Positions 1 through 9,509 are shown, numbered from the stretch's first letter. The stretch is 64,000 nt of DNA from Enemella evansiae (GCA_017255395.1 JAFKDC010000019.1:1-64000), one strand, 5' to 3'. A program made the numbers and translations. Notes: generated by a model not told the origin, from the sequence alone.

Positions 1-123
1 GCTCGTCGGCTCAAAACACTCAGCGGACTCACGCCCTACGAATACATCTGCAAAATCTGGACTTCAGAGCCGAACAGCTTCATCGTCGATCCGATCCACC
101 AGATGCCGGGACTGAACACCTAG
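1..123 (+). mobile_element. IS481-type transposase, 3' end only
   Basis: Frame 1 is open from the window edge to a TAG at 121-123 and gives 40 residues, including TPYEYICKIWTSEP and DPIHQMPGLNT. This matches the usual C-terminal tail of IS481/IS3-like DDE transposases common in alphaproteobacteria. The N-terminal and catalytic parts lie outside the window, so it cannot be judged whether the element is intact. No clear terminal inverted repeat was identified downstream of the stop. Confidence 0.75.
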
Positions 124-533
124 AGCCGCAGAACCCCAATCCCCGCGGCTACCGCGAAGGCGAGGTGCAGGAAGAGCTGAAGCGTCAGCCGACCGTTGTC
201 GATGCAGAGGTTCTGGAAGACCGGAATTGGCTTGAACCAGGGCTCTTTGAAGCCCTTCTCTCGACAGCGGCTGACGATACAGCGGCGAGGTGACTTCGCC
301 TCGAAACCTTCGCGAGTCGGCTAGGGGCTGCGTGATGCGCACGTGTGGACCTCAGCCGGAAACGCCGCTGCTCCCGGCCCAGAGCCGACATTCGTGCCAG
401 GCACAGCGGATGGCCGGTCCCAGCCATTGCTGCGCGTTTGAGCGAGCCACGGCGCAGAAACAAAATTGGTATGACGTGAAAGGTCAGTGTGTCTTGAGAG
501 CGGAAGTGCGCCTCAAAGGCCCTCAAAGTAACC
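124..533. other. Gap after the transposase, no gene seen
   Basis: About 410 bases with no reading frame that looks coding. The minus strand around 290-480 reads like fragments of short conserved stretches often seen next to insertion sequences (for example RMSALGREQ), which suggests decayed mobile-element flank rather than a gene. Confidence 0.4.
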
Positions 534-785
534 TCAAGCCCCGCGTGTGAGGACAAAACCGGCAGAGAGGGCTGCGACAAGGAACGCATGTCGAGCGTCC
601 TCTACGGGTCTCATGCAGTCCATCGCTTCATCAATTCTTGTCAGTGCTGTCTGTCGCGCCGCATCCGTGACCGGCCATTTCCGCCGCAGCCAATATCGTA
701 CCTTTTCGATAGTGCTGAACTGTTCGATTGTGCCGTTCTGCGGCTGGTGAAGGGCGACAGGTGCGCCCCATTGAATTTCCATCAT
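534..785 (-). CDS. DUF982 family protein
   Basis: Small protein of 83 residues. The layout is that of DUF982 proteins of Rhizobiales and Rhodobacterales: an N-terminal strand region with VALHQPQNGT, the WLRRKWPV motif near residue 35, an acidic helix with a Cys (DEAMDCMRPVEDAR), and the final helix AFLVAALSAGF. The family has no established function and is often found on plasmids and in accessory regions, which fits the adjacent transposase remnant. The ATG at 785 was chosen over an upstream TTG; an AAGG lies about 15 bases upstream, so the start is not certain (782 is also possible). Confidence 0.7.
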   Translation of the reverse strand: MMEIQWGAPVALHQPQNGTIEQFSTIEKVRYWLRRKWPVTDAARQTALTRIDEAMDCMRPVEDARHAFLVAALSAGFVLTRGA

Positions 786-940
786 GTGCAATTGTGCCTT
801 TGTGGTTTGCGCAATCCCCTGACCGCCGCCAAGTTCTGACGACCGGCGCGTGGCTCTTTCGTGAGGGGACTGTTGAATATTATGCGGACAGCATCCGGCC
901 TCATGGGCCGGATTGACCGGGGATCATGAAATCCGGACTG

Positions 941-1105
941 TCAGTCCGCTGTGTCGTCGGGTTTTGTCACCGGCGGCGTATCGGTTTTTGAAGCCTGAGC
1001 CTGGGGTTTTATGCTGCCGAAATTCCGGGAAAACGGACGTTTCTTGGCAGGTGTGCTCAGAAATTCCTTGAGGTCCAGTTGCTTCTTCGGAACGGAATAA
1101 CCCAT
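941..1105 (-). CDS. Hypothetical small protein, 54 residues
   Basis: Short protein starting MGYSVPKKQLDLKEF, with a basic, Ser/Pro/Thr-rich body (KKRPFSRNFGS) and an Asp-rich end. The start is well supported: a GAGGAGA ribosome-binding site sits about 6 bases upstream of the ATG at 1105. It lies downstream of the cold-shock gene pair and may be co-transcribed with it (97-base gap). No family was recognised and no membrane segment is seen; it looks disordered. Confidence 0.5.
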   Translation of the reverse strand: MGYSVPKKQLDLKEFLSTPAKKRPFSRNFGSIKPQAQASKTDTPPVTKPDDTAD

Positions 1106-1202
1106 TTGTATCTCCTCATGTCGATGCAGGTTGCCCGCACGGGGACATTTGGAAAATGCTGTACGGGTCAGGATCGTCGCACAGCCTGTGGGGCCGACGC
1201 TC

Positions 1203-1442
1203 TCAGTTCTGGCCGGTGCCGTCGCGCGCTTCTCGGGCAGCCTTGAGTTGAGCCGTCTTGTCAGCGTGCGCTTTGGCCTCTTCGTCGAGAACGCGCTTGG
1301 CGTTCGCGGTCGTCTTGTCGATCTGTGTGACCGGCTCAGCAGTCTTTGCTTTGGAGGCGGAAACGCTGGGCGCCAGAGGCTTCCCACCGTTCCCTTCCTG
1401 AGCCGGAACTCCTGCGAGCAGGTCTTCCAGCGTTGGCTTCAT
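1203..1442 (-). CDS. Hypothetical protein coupled to cold-shock gene
   Basis: A 79-residue, Ala/Lys-rich, probably helical or disordered protein beginning MKPTLEDLLAGVPAQ. Its ATG overlaps the stop codon of the upstream cold-shock gene (ATGA at 1439-1442), so translation is probably coupled. The N-terminal LEDLL motif followed by a charged Ala-rich tail resembles small partners that sit behind csp genes in related bacteria, but no biochemical role is known. There is no signal peptide or membrane helix. Confidence 0.6.
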   Translation of the reverse strand: MKPTLEDLLAGVPAQEGNGGKPLAPSVSASKAKTAEPVTQIDKTTANAKRVLDEEAKAHADKTAQLKAAREARDGTGQN

Positions 1443-1645
1443 GCGAGCGCCAGATTGGTAGCGGATTCACGACCGTCACGGCCGGACTCGATGTCGAACG
1501 TCACGGCCTGGCCGTCATCGAGGCGACTGATGCCGGCCCGCTCGACAGCAGAAATGTGCAGGAAGATGTCCTTGCTGCCCTGTTCCGGCTGAATGAAGCC
1601 GAAGCCCTTAGTGTTGTTGAACCATTTCACGGTGCCATTGGCCAT
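1439..1645 (-). CDS. Cold-shock domain protein (CspA family)
   Basis: A 68-residue single cold-shock domain, the usual length for the family. Both nucleic-acid-binding motifs are visible: RNP1-type KGFGFI within GTVKWFNNTKGFGFI (residues 4-18) and RNP2-type DIFLHIS (residues 26-32). Such proteins bind single-stranded RNA and DNA and act as RNA chaperones in the cytoplasm. A reasonable ribosome-binding region (TAGGAGAC) precedes the ATG at 1645. It is the first gene of a two- or three-gene unit, and the roughly 190-base upstream gap probably holds its promoter and a 5' leader. Confidence 0.92.
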   Translation of the reverse strand: MANGTVKWFNNTKGFGFIQPEQGSKDIFLHISAVERAGISRLDDGQAVTFDIESGRDGRESATNLALA

Positions 1646-1834
1646 ATCCGTGGTCTCCTATTGAAATGCTGCCCGCAGGATCGCGGCAGCCCGGCAAAGT
1701 CGATCCAAGTCGATCAACCGGAACCGGGGTCAGCGGCGACAGCATTCGAAGAGAAGAAACGTTAGCCGTAAATACATGGGGTGTCTGCGTGCAAAGCGCA
1801 AGGTCGCTTTGGGGTAAACAAAGAAAGATATGCC

Positions 1835-2770
1835 TCAGGCCTCTGGCGAAATGCGACCCTGAAGCAGGACGCTTCCGTGGCGCAGGTTCTCTGTCGAGCT
1901 GCCCGCATCCCTGCGCACCTTGACGGTGACGTCGAGTCCAAGGAAATCCGTATTTGTCCCGTGAAAGCTGCCCGATACCGGCGAAATCTGATGGATGTTG
2001 CGCGCTACCGCCACCGCGATCAGGTTGGCAGGGCCGACAGATCTGTTCGTTGGGTCAAAGGCTATCCATCCCGCGCCGGGGACAAAGACTTCGACCCAGG
2101 CATGGGTGGCGCCTGCATCGGCTATGCCAACACTCTCGCCGGAAGGGTTGTACAGATAGCCCGAAACCAACCGTGCGCCGAAGCCCAGAGTGCGGACCGC
2201 CTCCGCAAAGAGCACGGCGAAATCCCTGCAGGTCCCCCATCCCCGGTCTAGGGTTGCGAGCGGCCCCTGCGTGCCCTCTGTGGCACGACCTTGATAGTAG
2301 GTCTGCGCGGTGATGGCTTTGCTGATGTCCTTCAGCAGCGCCAGCGTATCGATGGGCCGCGACGCGATCAGGGACTCGACCCAGCCGATCAGGCGCTTTG
2401 CCTGGTCAAAATACTGAGGCTGAGCGAGCGTCCCGAGGTCCGTCAGTTCGTCCAGGGAATAGGTAAAGGGAAACTGTGAAGCTGAGGCCGTGATCGGGAA
2501 AACCGGCCAGGCGGGCGCGTGCAGGTCGACCACCATGCGGGCCGTGATGTCGAGTTCCCGCGCAGGTGCCGGGAAAAGCGCAGAGGCAACAGCATTGCCT
2601 GCCACATCTTCCGACCAACCAAGGACGGGTGTCGGCCAGACTTCGAGGTCGAAAGATACGAGGCTCAGATCGCGGTTCTCACGCGGGCGCAACATCAATT
2701 GATGCGGACCCAAGGCGATGTCACGGCGAAATGAGTAGCGCGTCTTGTGGGTGATCGACAGACGAGTCAT
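1835..2770 (-). CDS. Transglutaminase-like protein (Cys protease fold)
   Basis: A 311-residue protein with the bacterial transglutaminase N-terminal beta domain (residues 1-85) followed by a transglutaminase core. The catalytic triad is complete: Cys181 in GWGTCRDFA, His223 in ATHAWVEV and Asp239 in WIAFDPTN. Members of this cytoplasmic family probably act as peptidases or amidases; the substrate is unknown. The open frame extends 64 codons upstream, but that part is basic and not family-like, so the ATG at 2770 (MTRLSITHKTRYSF) is preferred. It is the last gene of a minus-strand cluster that contains a second transglutaminase-like gene at 3424-4248. Confidence 0.85.
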   Translation of the reverse strand: MTRLSITHKTRYSFRRDIALGPHQLMLRPRENRDLSLVSFDLEVWPTPVLGWSEDVAGNAVASALFPAPARELDITARMVVDLHAPAWPVFPITASASQFPFTYSLDELTDLGTLAQPQYFDQAKRLIGWVESLIASRPIDTLALLKDISKAITAQTYYQGRATEGTQGPLATLDRGWGTCRDFAVLFAEAVRTLGFGARLVSGYLYNPSGESVGIADAGATHAWVEVFVPGAGWIAFDPTNRSVGPANLIAVAVARNIHQISPVSGSFHGTNTDFLGLDVTVKVRRDAGSSTENLRHGSVLLQGRISPEA

Positions 2771-2777
2771 GGGCGGG

Positions 2778-2993
2778 CTATGAAGACTGACCGCCACGGC
2801 GGCGCCCTGTCGAGACGCCTTCTGGCGCCGCGCCGCGCCAGGCTTTCGATCCCTTACAGCGCGGGCAGATACGCTCGCCAAAGCCGGCGCTGGGAAATGG
2901 CTTGCGGCAGCGCAGACAGGCGCGATCAGCTGCGACATCCGCCTTTGCGCGCGAGGTCGCATGCTTCTGTGGCACGTCCAAGACGTTGCTCAT
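2778..2993 (-). CDS. Small zinc-ribbon-like protein
   Basis: A 71-residue protein with two Cys pairs, CLRC (Cys26, Cys29) and CPRC (Cys43, Cys46), separated by 13 residues. This is the geometry of a zinc ribbon. The motif ERICPRCKGSKAWR resembles uncharacterised small proteins of Rhodobacteraceae. Its ATG overlaps the stop of the upstream gene (ATGA at 2990-2993), which explains the lack of a good ribosome-binding site and implies coupling. It lies 7 bases upstream of the first transglutaminase gene. Its role is unknown; a nucleic-acid or protein-binding adaptor is possible. Confidence 0.65.
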   Translation of the reverse strand: MSNVLDVPQKHATSRAKADVAADRACLRCRKPFPSAGFGERICPRCKGSKAWRGAAPEGVSTGRRRGGQSS

Positions 2994-3280
2994 TCGCCGA
3001 TCCCCGGACGCGGACTTCCCGGACGGGGGCCGGGCCCATTTGGAACCGGCACGCATTGCGGGATGGTCTGCAGCCTTTGGGTCGCGCAGGGTCGGTAGAG
3101 GTGCTTGACCTCGATTTCCGAAACGCCGTCCGCCATCATGACGAGGCGGATCATCGGGTCGGCCAGCATATGATCGAGAAAAGCGACAGGCTGGAAACCG
3201 CCAGTGCCGACGCTTTCACCGAAGCCGGGAAGATCGAAGGGGTTGTCAAAGACGAAGAACGGGGTGGTCGGTCGAGTCAT
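2990..3280 (-). CDS. Hypothetical protein between two transglutaminase genes
   Basis: A 96-residue protein starting MTRPTTPFFVFDNPFD. The start at 3280 has a clear AAGGAG about 9 bases upstream. The sequence is rich in Phe and Pro near the N-terminus and ends in a Gly/Pro-rich tail. No family, signal peptide or membrane helix was recognised. The four-base overlap with the downstream zinc-ribbon gene marks the two as a co-translated pair. Confidence 0.6.
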   Translation of the reverse strand: MTRPTTPFFVFDNPFDLPGFGESVGTGGFQPVAFLDHMLADPMIRLVMMADGVSEIEVKHLYRPCATQRLQTIPQCVPVPNGPGPRPGSPRPGIGE

Positions 3281-3423
3281 GGAAACACTCCTTGATTTCT
3301 GAGAAGACACGCGCGTCACGCGCCTGTCCCATTGGACAGACTGTTGCCTGTTGTGAAGGGTCTCGAAGGGGGCGTCGTGTGGCGTATATTGCTCCCGTGC
3401 CGCCCCGGTCTGTCTTCTGGTCC

Positions 3424-4248
3424 TCACGCCCGGTTGCCCCCACGCATTTTACGAATGTCGCGGGTCCAGACCTCGAAACCCGACAACGTCCCTGGCCCAA
3501 AGATCTGCGTAAGAGGCACGTCGGCAGCGTCGCGCCCGCGCGCGACAAGAATACGTCCGATGCGGCGCTTGTTGTTGCGCGGATCAAAAACCCACCACTG
3601 GCCGTCGAGAAACACCTCCATCCAAGCTGCGAAATCATCGTCCGCATGGGGCAAAGGCTCGCCGATCTCGCTTATGTATCCGGTGCAGTAACGCGCCGGG
3701 ATGTTCATGCACCGAGAAAAGGCAATGGCCAGATGGGTGAAGTCGCGACATACACCGTAGCCGCCCGCAAGTGTCTGGGCCGCCGTTCGGGTGGAATCGG
3801 CCCGCATGTAGTCGAAGGTGATAGTGTTGTGGACGTAGTCGCAGATCGCCTGTACGCGCGCCCATCCGGGCGCAGTACTTTCAAACAGCGCCCACGCCCT
3901 TTCCGACAATAGGTCTGTATCGCAATACCGGCTGCCCAATAGAAAGACGAGCGTCTCGAAGGGCAGGTCCTGCACCGCATGCTGTCCGGCATCCGGCTGG
4001 TAGGGGTCCGGGAGACCCCTGTCGCGAAAGATACCATCAGTCGTCAACGTGAACTCGCCTGCGGGAGCCACCAGCCGCGTACACCAGTTTCCGAACCCGT
4101 CACGGTAGCTTTCCAGTGGCACGCTTGGTTCGGTCACAAGGTAATCCGCCCGTTCAAGGTCGCCGAAACGCGAATAATGCACGTTCAGGATCGCGATCAT
4201 CGGGGACGGCTGGGTCAAGGTATGACTGATGCGGCAGCCGATATGCAT
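3424..4248 (-). CDS. Transglutaminase-like protein, second paralogue
   Basis: A 274-residue protein of the second common bacterial transglutaminase-like group, with an N-terminal beta domain (MIAILNVHYSR near residues 17-27) and a core with nucleophile Cys167 in GGYGVCRDFTHLA and Asp222 in WWVFDPRNN. The position normally held by the catalytic His reads DFAAWMEVF (Ala207), so the triad looks incomplete unless His201 substitutes. The end RGRDAADVPLTQIFGP is typical of the group. ATG 4248 was chosen; an upstream in-frame ATG at 4317 would add 23 poorly conserved residues. It leads a minus-strand cluster with the small genes and the other transglutaminase downstream. Confidence 0.82.
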   Translation of the reverse strand: MHIGCRISHTLTQPSPMIAILNVHYSRFGDLERADYLVTEPSVPLESYRDGFGNWCTRLVAPAGEFTLTTDGIFRDRGLPDPYQPDAGQHAVQDLPFETLVFLLGSRYCDTDLLSERAWALFESTAPGWARVQAICDYVHNTITFDYMRADSTRTAAQTLAGGYGVCRDFTHLAIAFSRCMNIPARYCTGYISEIGEPLPHADDDFAAWMEVFLDGQWWVFDPRNNKRRIGRILVARGRDAADVPLTQIFGPGTLSGFEVWTRDIRKMRGGNRA

Positions 4249-4628
4249 CCGCAGTCTGTGCCTGTCAGTGTCGGCCGGTCTCGGGCGTTGGTCATTACTC
4301 AAGTGCGCAAACTCCATTGTGCTGGGTAACCCCCATGTCGCCGCGCCATCGCTTCCCGGCTCGGTCGAGATCTGTTTCCTCGGGCGGAATGACCGCGTAT
4401 CGCCCATGCTGGGCAGACCCGGTTCGTCCTGTAAGACTGGCCTATGCCAGGGTCATCGGCAGAAAGCGCAAGGGCCCTCTGTCGGCGACAAGCCCGGCCT
4501 TCAGGTCCAGCCGTAGTGGTGGGCCATTGCATGGGCCGGAGCCGGGCCGCTGCCATCCTGTGAAAATTCAGGGCCCGGCAGAAAGACGGCGGCGACCGTC
4601 CGCCAAGACACACGGTCCAAGCCGCGCC

Positions 4629-5006
4629 TCATCCCTCATCGACCTCGCTGGGAATGGGCGCGTCCAAATCAATGGCGGCGAGGCAAGCCTGCGCGATATC
4701 GCGATCAGGCCCATCAGCGCCGGGTACGGTGGCCCAGCCTGCATCCACAAGCGCGTCGCGCTTTTGGTAGCGCGAAGCGGCGCGGATGGTCTCGAGCTTG
4801 GCCAAGCGTTGTGGATCGCTGCGCGCCATTTCGAGACAGACCGGCACCATCGCAGTGGTCAGGGTTTCATGGGACAGGTCCTTGGCCCTGTCCTGTGCTG
4901 TGCCGCCAGTCACCCAGCCACCCCAGGAAAAACCGACAACGGCGAGGGCTGCGGCGCCAAGCAGGGCACCATAGACACTCGGCTTGAGCCATTCGGGAAT
5001 GGTCAT
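4629..5006 (-). CDS. Membrane-anchored hypothetical protein
   Basis: A 125-residue protein with a short N-terminal segment (MTIPEWLKPSVYG) and one hydrophobic helix at about residues 12-32 containing GFSWGGWVTGG, followed by a soluble helical domain with two Cys (VCLEMARSD and AQACLAAI). Similar single-pass proteins are widespread and uncharacterised in alphaproteobacteria; a periplasmic soluble domain is likely. A GGGAGGA ribosome-binding site lies 7 bases before the ATG at 5006, which fixes the start against the longer frame. Confidence 0.7.
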   Translation of the reverse strand: MTIPEWLKPSVYGALLGAAALAVVGFSWGGWVTGGTAQDRAKDLSHETLTTAMVPVCLEMARSDPQRLAKLETIRAASRYQKRDALVDAGWATVPGADGPDRDIAQACLAAIDLDAPIPSEVDEG

Positions 5007-5595
5007 CTGAAATCCTCCCGCGGAGAAAGCGCCGCGTCGCTTTGTGATGTCGTGACAGATCATCAAACGACGTCCACGCGCGCTCTCGCACGGTATTCGT
5101 GTGACGCACGTCTGGAGGCCGGAATACGACTCGATCCTGGGTATCCAAGATCCTCAACATACGCATAGATGTCATGAGAACTGCGCCGCGCACTGCGGCA
5201 AAGCCTTTTTGGCTCATTCCGATATAAGGCATTTCTTCACATAAAACAAGCCTTGGCACAGTGTTCGAAAACCAAATACTGGCTGCACTGCTTTGGCTGG
5301 GTTGCCAGACGCATCTGGTTTGATTGCTCAGTATCGGCTTGTACCGTGGGCGCGCTTCGCTTGCGTCGCGTCCGGTGCGACCGGAGGGCAACTCCCCAGA
5401 TGCAAAGGGACCTTCGTCGCCAGCGCAGCGACGGTCGGCTCTCCGCCCTTCGAGCCGGGCAGATCATCAGTCAGCGCCGGGCGTGAGCGGTGACTATGGC
5501 CCCTCGAAGCAAACCATGCGCTCCCAAGAGCGATGACGCTTCGTGTATTCGTATCTGGTGTTGAGCCCAGTACCCCAGGGAGGCCTCGGGAGGCG
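5007..5595. other. Gap of about 590 bases, no gene seen
   Basis: No reading frame here has a convincing start, codon pattern or recognisable product. The sequence is less GC-rich than the housekeeping regions, in keeping with an accessory or decayed stretch. The promoter of the gene ending at 4629 probably lies just above 5020. Confidence 0.4.
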
Positions 5596-5844
5596 TCACT
5601 CAGGTCTGATCTCGCGCTGATGGCGAGCAAGAAGCGTGACCAGTCTTCGGCCGGAAATCACCTTCTGGCGCTTGAGGTGGATGAGGCCCCTTTCAACCGG
5701 GTCGAGGTCAACGTCGTCTCCACAGACGCGAGCGATGGCGTCGGCGTAGGCATCTGTTGCTGTGACGGGCACCTGACAATTTCTCCAACGCTGATATCGG
5801 TTCAGTATCGTAGCGACAGCTTGCGTTGACTTCATGGTCTTCAT
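5596..5844 (-). CDS. Hypothetical protein, 82 residues
   Basis: An isolated frame starting MKTMKSTQAVATILNRYQ with a plausible soluble helical make-up: an acidic central part (VCGDDVDLDPVERG) and a basic C-terminus (LKRQKVISGRRLVTLLARHQ). No family was recognised and the ribosome-binding site is weak. An alternative ATG lies at 5835. It may be a real small gene of the accessory region or a remnant; confidence is low because nothing outside the frame supports it. Confidence 0.3.
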   Translation of the reverse strand: MKTMKSTQAVATILNRYQRWRNCQVPVTATDAYADAIARVCGDDVDLDPVERGLIHLKRQKVISGRRLVTLLARHQREIRPE

Positions 5845-6352
5845 CGGAGTTCCCACCGCTTCCAAGCGACCTCGTGTCCAGGGTCTCACTATCGCAAGCC
5901 AGCCCCACTGCGCCATGCTCAGGCTCATACGGGGAGAACACAACGGCATTCCGCCTGATCCTCTCCATACGCAAAAGGCGCCGGAGCATTAGCGCCAACG
6001 CTTCTATCACCGTCTTTCAGAGAGCAGCCCAGAGACACCAGGCGGTACGTTTCGCCCCTGACACCCCTTGCGCAGACTTATGCTTCCGTTTGCGCATTCA
6101 TCTGCTTTCTCTGACTGCGCCTCGCCGAAGCGATCGGCCTCTCATTTCAGTGGCTTCAACAAGCGCAGCATGCGCACCGTCCAAGCCAGCCCATGCGAGA
6201 GCCGATGGTCGGTCGAAACGTCTCACTGGACCAGATGCCGAAAGCAATAACCGCGAAGCCGACTGAAACCGGGTACATCCACGCCCTTCAAAATAGACCT
6301 CGGCCGGATCATGTGGCCCATTCGGCCGCAACTTGATCCCGATTTACACCCG
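5845..6352. other. Gap of about 510 bases, no gene seen
   Basis: Nothing recognisable on either strand. It marks the right edge of the gene-poor region; from 6353 onward the genes are conserved chromosomal types. Confidence 0.4.
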
Positions 6353-6718
6353 TCAGTGGGTCCAGACAGAGCGCCGGTCCACGGCAAAGTTCTCGGCGTA
6401 GCCACGGGCACGGATGTTGGGCTTGCGGGTCTTTGGCTCCAGCACCTGTGCGTCGATGCCGTTGTCCTTGGCATAGGCCAGCGCCGCCTCGCGGCTGTCG
6501 AAGCGTAGCCGGACCTGGGCCTGGGTGTCGTCGGACGAGGTCCAGCCCATCAGCGGGTCGACCGACCGCGCGCTGGCGGGCGTGTATTCCAAAATCCAGT
6601 GCTTCGTCTTGCCCTGACCGGATGACATGGCGGTGCGGGCTGGCTTGTAGATGCGTGCTGGCAAGGCTCGGTCTCCCTTGAACGGGGCATTTATCGGAGA
6701 TTCCCGCAGGATACGCAA
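6353..6718 (-). CDS. NDUFS4-like complex I accessory subunit
   Basis: A 121-residue protein of the ETC complex I subunit family (NDUFS4/18 kDa type), an accessory subunit of NADH:ubiquinone oxidoreductase on the cytoplasmic face in alphaproteobacteria. Recognisable blocks are [59 protein letters not shown] and the end [11 protein letters not shown]. Homologues usually begin close to the ARIYKPA motif, so the first roughly 20 residues from the ATG at 6718 are less certain; a start nearer residue 20 is possible. As in other members of the class it stands apart from the nuo operon. Confidence 0.88.
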   Translation of the reverse strand: MRILRESPINAPFKGDRALPARIYKPARTAMSSGQGKTKHWILEYTPASARSVDPLMGWTSSDDTQAQVRLRFDSREAALAYAKDNGIDAQVLEPKTRKPNIRARGYAENFAVDRRSVWTH

Positions 6719-7313
6719 CGGGAGACCGCGCGCCGGATGCTGCGAATTTTCGGCGCAGGCGCGTGGACCGGGTGCAAGCAGCCGCGCGTCGGGTCCAACC
6801 GCGGGAGCGAGGGGTGGGTACTTGCGATCCGAACACGACGCTCAGGCTGCTTGCGACGCCAAAGCTACAGGCCAATTACGTCTTTTACCAAGCCAAAAAC
6901 AGGGGCCCGCAGGTGCGACACCGAGACGTGATTTTCTCAAAAGGGGCTTCGCGCCCCGGCTTTTCCGGGCTGCAAGCGCCTGTTCAGGACAACCCCCTGC
7001 GAAAATGATAATCCGTCATTCCAACCTCTTGCATCCCAAACACGACGTCGACGGGCAGAACGCCCACCGCTGTTGGGCCCACGGCGCGCCACCGCTTCGG
7101 TCAGCCCGACGCTCGGCATGGCCTTGGCTTCCACCATGTCATTGGACACACCGCCGGCCGCGCCCTCAGGGCTGCAACAAGGGCCGGGGCGCGGCGACCC
7201 CACGCCGCCGGGTCGCGACATCCTGTCAAGATTCGTCAGCAAATGCCCCTGCGGGCCCTGCACCCCTTGCATCCCCGGCCGCGCGCGACATCTTGGGGGC
7301 AAGGAGTCGCCCC
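6719..7313. other. Gap upstream of uvrB
   Basis: About 595 bases between divergent genes with no convincing coding frame; the uvrB frame stays open upstream but has no family similarity there. A small hairpin (GGGGC and GCCCC arms around 6943-6957) is the only structure noticed. Promoters for uvrB and the NDUFS4-like gene must lie here; no clear LexA box was identified by eye. Confidence 0.4.
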
Positions 7314-9509
7314 ATGCACAACAATTCCCCCGAACAGATGCCGGTCCTGCACGCCCCCGCGCCGGATGTCCGCACGCGCGAGAAACTGGAGGGCGGCAAG
7401 CGCTTCCGGATGCAAACGGAATTCGCCCCGGCAGGCGACCAGCCCACCGCCATCGTGGAACTGTCGCGGGGCGTGAAGGACGGCGAGCGCGATCAGGTGC
7501 TCTTGGGCGCCACCGGCACGGGCAAGACCTTCACCATGGCCAAGGTGATCGAGGAAACCCAGCGCCCGGCCATCATCCTTGCCCCCAACAAGACGCTGGC
7601 CGCTCAGCTCTACGGCGAATTCAAGGGCTTCTTCCCCGACAACGCGGTGGAGTACTTCGTCAGCTACTACGACTACTACCAGCCCGAGGCCTATGTGCCG
7701 CGCTCGGACACCTATATCGAGAAGGAAAGCCAGATCAACGAACAGATCGACCGGATGCGCCACTCGGCCACCCGGGCGCTTCTGGAACGGGACGACGTCA
7801 TCATCGTGGCCTCGGTGTCCTGCATCTACGGCATCGGTAGCGTCGAGACCTACGGCGCCATGACGCAGGACCTGCATGTCGGACAGGAATACGATCAGCG
7901 CAAGGTCATGGCCGACCTCGTCGCCCAGCAGTACCGGCGCAACGATCAGGGCTTTGCGCGCGGCTCTTTCCGGGTGCGCGGCGACGTGCTGGAGATCTGG
8001 CCCGCCCACCTCGAAGACCGCGCGTGGCGCCTGTCCTTCTTCGGCGAGGAACTGGAATCGCTGACCGAATTCGACCCGCTCACCGGCAGCAAGACCGACG
8101 ATTTCGAGCGCATCCGCGTCTACGCCAACTCGCACTACGTCACGCCCCGCCCGACGATGCAGCAGGCCATGATCGGTATCAAGAAAGAGCTGCGCCAGCG
8201 GCTCGACATCCTCGTCGGCGAGGGCAAGCTGCTGGAGGCGCAGCGGCTGGAACAGCGCACCAACTTCGACCTCGAGATGCTCGAGGCGACCGGCGTCTGC
8301 AACGGGATCGAGAACTACTCGCGCTACCTGACGGGCCGCGCGCCGGGCGAACCGCCCCCCACCCTCTTCGAGTTCATCCCCGACAATGCCATCGTCTTCG
8401 CGGATGAAAGCCACGTCTCGGTGCCGCAGATCGGCGGCATGTACCGGGGCGACTACCGGCGCAAGTTCACGCTGGCCGAGCACGGCTTCCGCCTACCGTC
8501 GTGCATGGACAACAGGCCCCTCAAGTTCGAGGAATGGGACGCCATGCGCCCGCAATCCGTCTTCGTCTCCGCCACCCCCGCCGCGTGGGAAATGGAGCAG
8601 ACCGGCGGCGTCTTCACCGAACAGGTCATCCGCCCCACCGGCCTTCTCGACCCTCAGGTCGAGATCCGGCCCGTCGAGATGCAGGTCGACGACCTTCTGG
8701 ACGAGGTCCGCCGCGTCACCGCCGACGGCTTCCGCACGCTGTGCACGACCCTGACCAAGCGCATGGCGGAGGACCTGACCGAATACATGCACGAACAGGG
8801 CATCAAGGTGCGCTACATGCACTCGGACATCGACACGATCGAGCGTATCGAGATCCTGCGCGACCTGCGCCTTGGCGCCTTCGACGTGCTGATCGGCATC
8901 AACCTGCTGCGCGAGGGGCTCGACATCCCCGAATGCGGTCTGGTCGCCATTCTGGACGCCGACAAGGAAGGCTTCCTGCGGTCCGAGACCTCGCTGATCC
9001 AGACCATCGGCCGCGCCGCGCGCAACGCCGAGGGCCGCGTGATCATGTACGCCGACCGCATCACCGGCTCGATGGAGCGCGCGCTGGCCGAGACCGACCG
9101 CCGCCGCGCCAAGCAGATCGCCTACAACGAGGAACACGGCATCACGCCCGAGACGGTCAAGAAGAACGTCGACGACATTCTGGCCGGTCTTTACAAGGGC
9201 GACACCGATCAGAGCCGCGTGACGGCGACGATCGACAAGGGCCTCGCCGGGGGCAACCTGCAAGCGGTGCTGGACGGGTTGCGCGCCGACATGCGCAAGG
9301 CCGCCGAGAACCTCGAATTCGAAGAAGCCGCGCGCCTGCGCGACGAGGTCAAGCGGCTGGAGGCGGTGGACCTTGCGGTGTCGGACGATCCTCTGGCGCG
9401 TCAACAGGCCGTCGAGCGGGCCTCCGAGGCGGCGGTCAAGGCAAAGGGGCGGTCCACCGCTGGCAAGCCGGGGCAGCGCGGCGGCAATGTAAAGCGGCGG
9501 GGACGATAA
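7314..9509 (+). CDS. uvrB: Excinuclease ABC subunit B
   Basis: A 731-residue UvrB, the DNA-damage-verifying helicase-like subunit of nucleotide excision repair that receives DNA from UvrA and recruits UvrC. Visible elements are the Walker A motif GATGTGKT (residues 65-72), the beta-hairpin tip [12 protein letters not shown], the DEAD-type box FADESHV, the helicase motif TIGRAARN and the C-terminal UVR domain ([16 protein letters not shown]). The frame is open for 221 codons upstream, but the ATG at 7314 has an AAGGAG 7 bases before it. Length is slightly above the usual 670-700 because of a short N-terminal leader and a Lys/Gly-rich tail. It is monocistronic here. Confidence 0.98.
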   Translation: MHNNSPEQMPVLHAPAPDVRTREKLEGGKRFRMQTEFAPAGDQPTAIVELSRGVKDGERDQVLLGATGTGKTFTMAKVIEETQRPAIILAPNKTLAAQLYGEFKGFFPDNAVEYFVSYYDYYQPEAYVPRSDTYIEKESQINEQIDRMRHSATRALLERDDVIIVASVSCIYGIGSVETYGAMTQDLHVGQEYDQRKVMADLVAQQYRRNDQGFARGSFRVRGDVLEIWPAHLEDRAWRLSFFGEELESLTEFDPLTGSKTDDFERIRVYANSHYVTPRPTMQQAMIGIKKELRQRLDILVGEGKLLEAQRLEQRTNFDLEMLEATGVCNGIENYSRYLTGRAPGEPPPTLFEFIPDNAIVFADESHVSVPQIGGMYRGDYRRKFTLAEHGFRLPSCMDNRPLKFEEWDAMRPQSVFVSATPAAWEMEQTGGVFTEQVIRPTGLLDPQVEIRPVEMQVDDLLDEVRRVTADGFRTLCTTLTKRMAEDLTEYMHEQGIKVRYMHSDIDTIERIEILRDLRLGAFDVLIGINLLREGLDIPECGLVAILDADKEGFLRSETSLIQTIGRAARNAEGRVIMYADRITGSMERALAETDRRRAKQIAYNEEHGITPETVKKNVDDILAGLYKGDTDQSRVTATIDKGLAGGNLQAVLDGLRADMRKAAENLEFEEAARLRDEVKRLEAVDLAVSDDPLARQQAVERASEAAVKAKGRSTAGKPGQRGGNVKRRGR

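Noticed and set aside
6651-7313. In-frame 221-codon extension at the 5' end of uvrB
   Set aside because: The AAGGAG before the ATG at 7314 and the family start support the shorter protein; the extension has no similarity and is rich in Arg, Ala and Pro.
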